Source of the DNA: a virus | IMG/VR virus record: IMGVR_UViG_3300008266_000180 | Location: 1 to 37,860 of that record | Reading direction: 5' to 3' (one strand) | Length of the DNA stretch: 37,860 bases | Part shown: piece by piece, positions 36,285 to 37,860 of the stretch | How positions within the stretch are numbered: position 1 is the stretch's first letter | Layout of the letters: each line of letters begins with the position of its first letter | The notes under the pieces: generated by a model | Database searches by the model: none | The model's input: only the letters and a program-made list of their open reading frames with translations | What the model was told of the DNA's origin: nothing | Program-made: the position numbers and the translations under genes

Positions 36285-37294
36285 CGACCTGGCTTCCCGA
36301 TGACGACGATCTGATCTTTGAGTACCACCTCAATACGGATGCGGCGACCTCGACCCTCAACCACGCGACGGGCACGACGGATGGCGTGATCAACGGCGCT
36401 CCGACCTACGGCGCCGGGTACATGGATATTTCCGGCGTGGGTCCGAAGGGGCTTGATACCGGGTATATCCCGAGCGCCGATGACCTGACGTTTATCGCCC
36501 TGGTGGACCCGAACAACGGCGTTGGCCTCTGCTCTGCGTCTGGGCTCAACGACCCGCTGACGGGACTGGTCCGCTACCTGATGGACGCGAACCCGACCAA
36601 CGGTCAGAAACACACCATCAATGGGGTGGACATCGAGTTCGTCACCTCTGGGGCGACGGGCTATCAGGTCAACATCGGCGCGACGGTGCAAGAAAGCGCC
36701 TTCGCCTTCGGTGAGATGGTCAACGCCAATCCGGGCGTGTTCGGCTGCACGGCCTTCTGCCCCATCGGCAATAGTGTCGTGTTCCTCGAAACCACCATCA
36801 CCGGCTTGGCGGCTAACGCCATCACCGCCACGACCACGGCGACGAACACCCGCGTGAGGGCCGCTGGCAACCCCACCACGCCCGTTACGACCTTTACGGC
36901 GGGGTTGGCCGGGGAAAGCCTGACAACGGGTCTGGTGGCCTCCTCTACGGCCTTCGGCTACCGAAACGCCAACATTGGCGCGGGTGGCCTTGCGAGCGTC
37001 ACCTTCCCTGGCGCGAATTACTACGTGGTGTTCGGCTGGGGTGGCCTTCGCGACTTCCCCCATCTTCAGGTCTGCTCAGGCGGCGCCCTGTCCACAATCT
37101 CGGTCGGCACGACCAGCGGTCGCAAGCGTCAGGTCAGCGGCACAGTGCAGGTTGCTCTTGCGGGAGCGGGCACGGGCTCGGCCAAGGTTGGCTTCGTCGC
37201 CTGCCTTGGGCGGGTGATGACCGACGCGCAACGCCTCGCTGCTTACCTTGCGATCAAGGCTGAAGGTGAAGCCTTGGGGCTGACGGTCAATTGA
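36281..37294 (+). CDS. Tail protein with LamG/concanavalin-like ends
   Basis: 337 aa, ATGA start. N-terminus EYHLNTDAATSTLNHATGTTDGVINGAPTYGAGYMDI is the start of a LamG-type jelly roll, and the closing FVACLGRVMTDAQRLAAYLAIKAEGEALG matches its usual end (the L-G-R-x-x-T-x-x-Q helix). The middle is Ala/Thr/Gly-rich with many short strands. Likely a host-surface-binding tail protein. Its stop overlaps the TTG start of the next gene. Confidence 0.6.
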   Translation: MTTWLPDDDDLIFEYHLNTDAATSTLNHATGTTDGVINGAPTYGAGYMDISGVGPKGLDTGYIPSADDLTFIALVDPNNGVGLCSASGLNDPLTGLVRYLMDANPTNGQKHTINGVDIEFVTSGATGYQVNIGATVQESAFAFGEMVNANPGVFGCTAFCPIGNSVVFLETTITGLAANAITATTTATNTRVRAAGNPTTPVTTFTAGLAGESLTTGLVASSTAFGYRNANIGAGGLASVTFPGANYYVVFGWGGLRDFPHLQVCSGGALSTISVGTTSGRKRQVSGTVQVALAGAGTGSAKVGFVACLGRVMTDAQRLAAYLAIKAEGEALGLTVN

Positions 37295-37860
37295 GGCTCC
37301 CCCTCGCCTCGGAGGCATTCGACCGTCGCTTTGGGTCGAACCGCGCCGTTCTCACGAACCTCTATGCGGAACAGAGCCGCGAAGGGCCGACCGACCGCCG
37401 TCTGGTCCCCCGGCCCGGTCTGGCTCCGGTGGTGACCCTTGGCCCCGGTCCCGTGCGCTGCGTGGTCTTCCACCAGGGCGTTCGCTACATCGTATCGGGA
37501 ACGCGGGTTTACAGCGGCTCAACGCAGATCGGCGTCATTCCGGGTTTCGGCCTGATCCGTTCGGCTGGCTACGACGAGCAACTCGTCATGGTCACGGACG
37601 GGATTGCCTACCTGATCGGGACGGATGTCGCAGCCATCGCCATGCCTGACGGTGACCTAGTGTCGGATGTGGTCGTTGCGGCGGGTCGCTTCATCTACAC
37701 CATCCAGGGGTCGGGCAAGTTCCGCTATTCCGACATTGCCGACGCAACGGAGATCGGGGATCTGAACTTCGCTTCGGCGGAAAGCGACCCTGACAACATC
37801 GTCTCCGCTGAGACCCTTGGCGACGACATCATCTTCTACGGTCAGAACACGACCGAATGG
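37291..37860 (+). CDS. P22 gp10-like stabilisation protein, 5' part (continues at base 1)
   Basis: TTG start at 37291 in a TTGA overlap with the previous gene. The first residues (LRLPLASEAFDRRFGSNRAVL...TDRRLVPRPGLAPVVTLGPGPVRCVVF) match the N-terminal pattern of gp10-like proteins (a basic start, NxY/NLYAE, then RPGL). The frame is the same as that of 1-900 after the 114-bp overlap is removed. Confidence 0.7.
   Translation, partial: MRLPLASEAFDRRFGSNRAVLTNLYAEQSREGPTDRRLVPRPGLAPVVTLGPGPVRCVVFHQGVRYIVSGTRVYSGSTQIGVIPGFGLIRSAGYDEQLVMVTDGIAYLIGTDVAAIAMPDGDLVSDVVVAAGRFIYTIQGSGKFRYSDIADATEIGDLNFASAESDPDNIVSAETLGDDIIFYGQNTTEW
37747..37860 (+). repeat. Terminal direct repeat, right copy
   Basis: Identical to bases 1-114. 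Removing one copy gives a circle of 37,746 bp. This can come from circular DNA, headful (circularly permuted) packaging, or an assembly overlap of a closed genome. Confidence 0.95.

Noticed and set aside
1-37860. CRISPR arrays, tRNA genes, rRNA genes and insertion sequences
   Set aside because: None recognised by reading: no regularly spaced repeats with spacers, no cloverleaf and no transposase.

Overview
The window is one complete genome of a short-tailed, temperate, GC-rich phage. The last 114 bases (37747-37860) repeat bases 1-114 exactly, so the sequence closes into a 37,746-bp circle. The cut falls inside one tail/head-completion gene (37291-37860 joined to 1-900). High GC, many 4-bp start/stop overlaps, and several genes without a Shine-Dalgarno that could be leaderless suggest an alphaproteobacterial host (Caulobacter or Brevundimonas type, or a sphingomonad). 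This host call is an inference, not shown.

Layout. (1) Late rightward operon, 26084 to the end and on through 1-11209: small and large terminase, P22-type portal, scaffold, N4gp56-type major capsid protein, head and adaptor proteins, tail proteins including a GQSN-type carbohydrate esterase and a LamG-like protein, a P22 gp10-like stabilisation protein, an Asp/Asn-hydroxylase-like enzyme, an acetyltransferase, four ejection or internal virion proteins and a tail-collar fibre. Then come a calcineurin-type phosphoesterase and a lysis cassette: two-TM holin candidate, M15 endopeptidase, nested Rz/Rz1 spanins. Two tandem hairpins end it at 11260-11318. Two HNH genes are inserted on the opposite strand, one after the capsid gene and one inside the lysis cassette. 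(2) 11322-11800: a small leftward gene, divergent promoter-like sequences and an apparently structured non-coding element. (3) 11814-14152, leftward: a small gene, tyrosine integrase, a TGT/DpdA-like protein and a QueD-like protein, behind a strong promoter at 14327-14354. (4) 14392-18356, leftward early operon: excisionase-like HTH, NinB, Rad52/Sak-type annealing protein and many small ORFs. (5) Immunity region 18383-19089: a repressor gene flanked by two outward-facing control cassettes of the same design (paired GTAAC half-sites), then a Cro-like gene. (6) 19328-25762, rightward early operon: DGQHR-type and ParB-like proteins, a Holliday-junction-resolvase-like nuclease, a replication protein, an HNH protein, a DNA methyltransferase and a NusG-like factor. 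(7) A 321-bp gene-free leader precedes the terminase genes.

How it fits together. The repressor and Cro-like protein probably choose between two early promoters. The left operon supplies recombination and excision; the right operon supplies replication and methylation, and ends with a NusG-type factor that could act as a late antiterminator on the structured leader. The integrase is co-transcribed with a QueD/DpdA-like pair, which hints at 7-deazaguanine DNA modification linked to the lysogenic state. The most notable candidates are the mirror-image operator cassettes, the QueD/DpdA/integrase operon and the structured RNA element.
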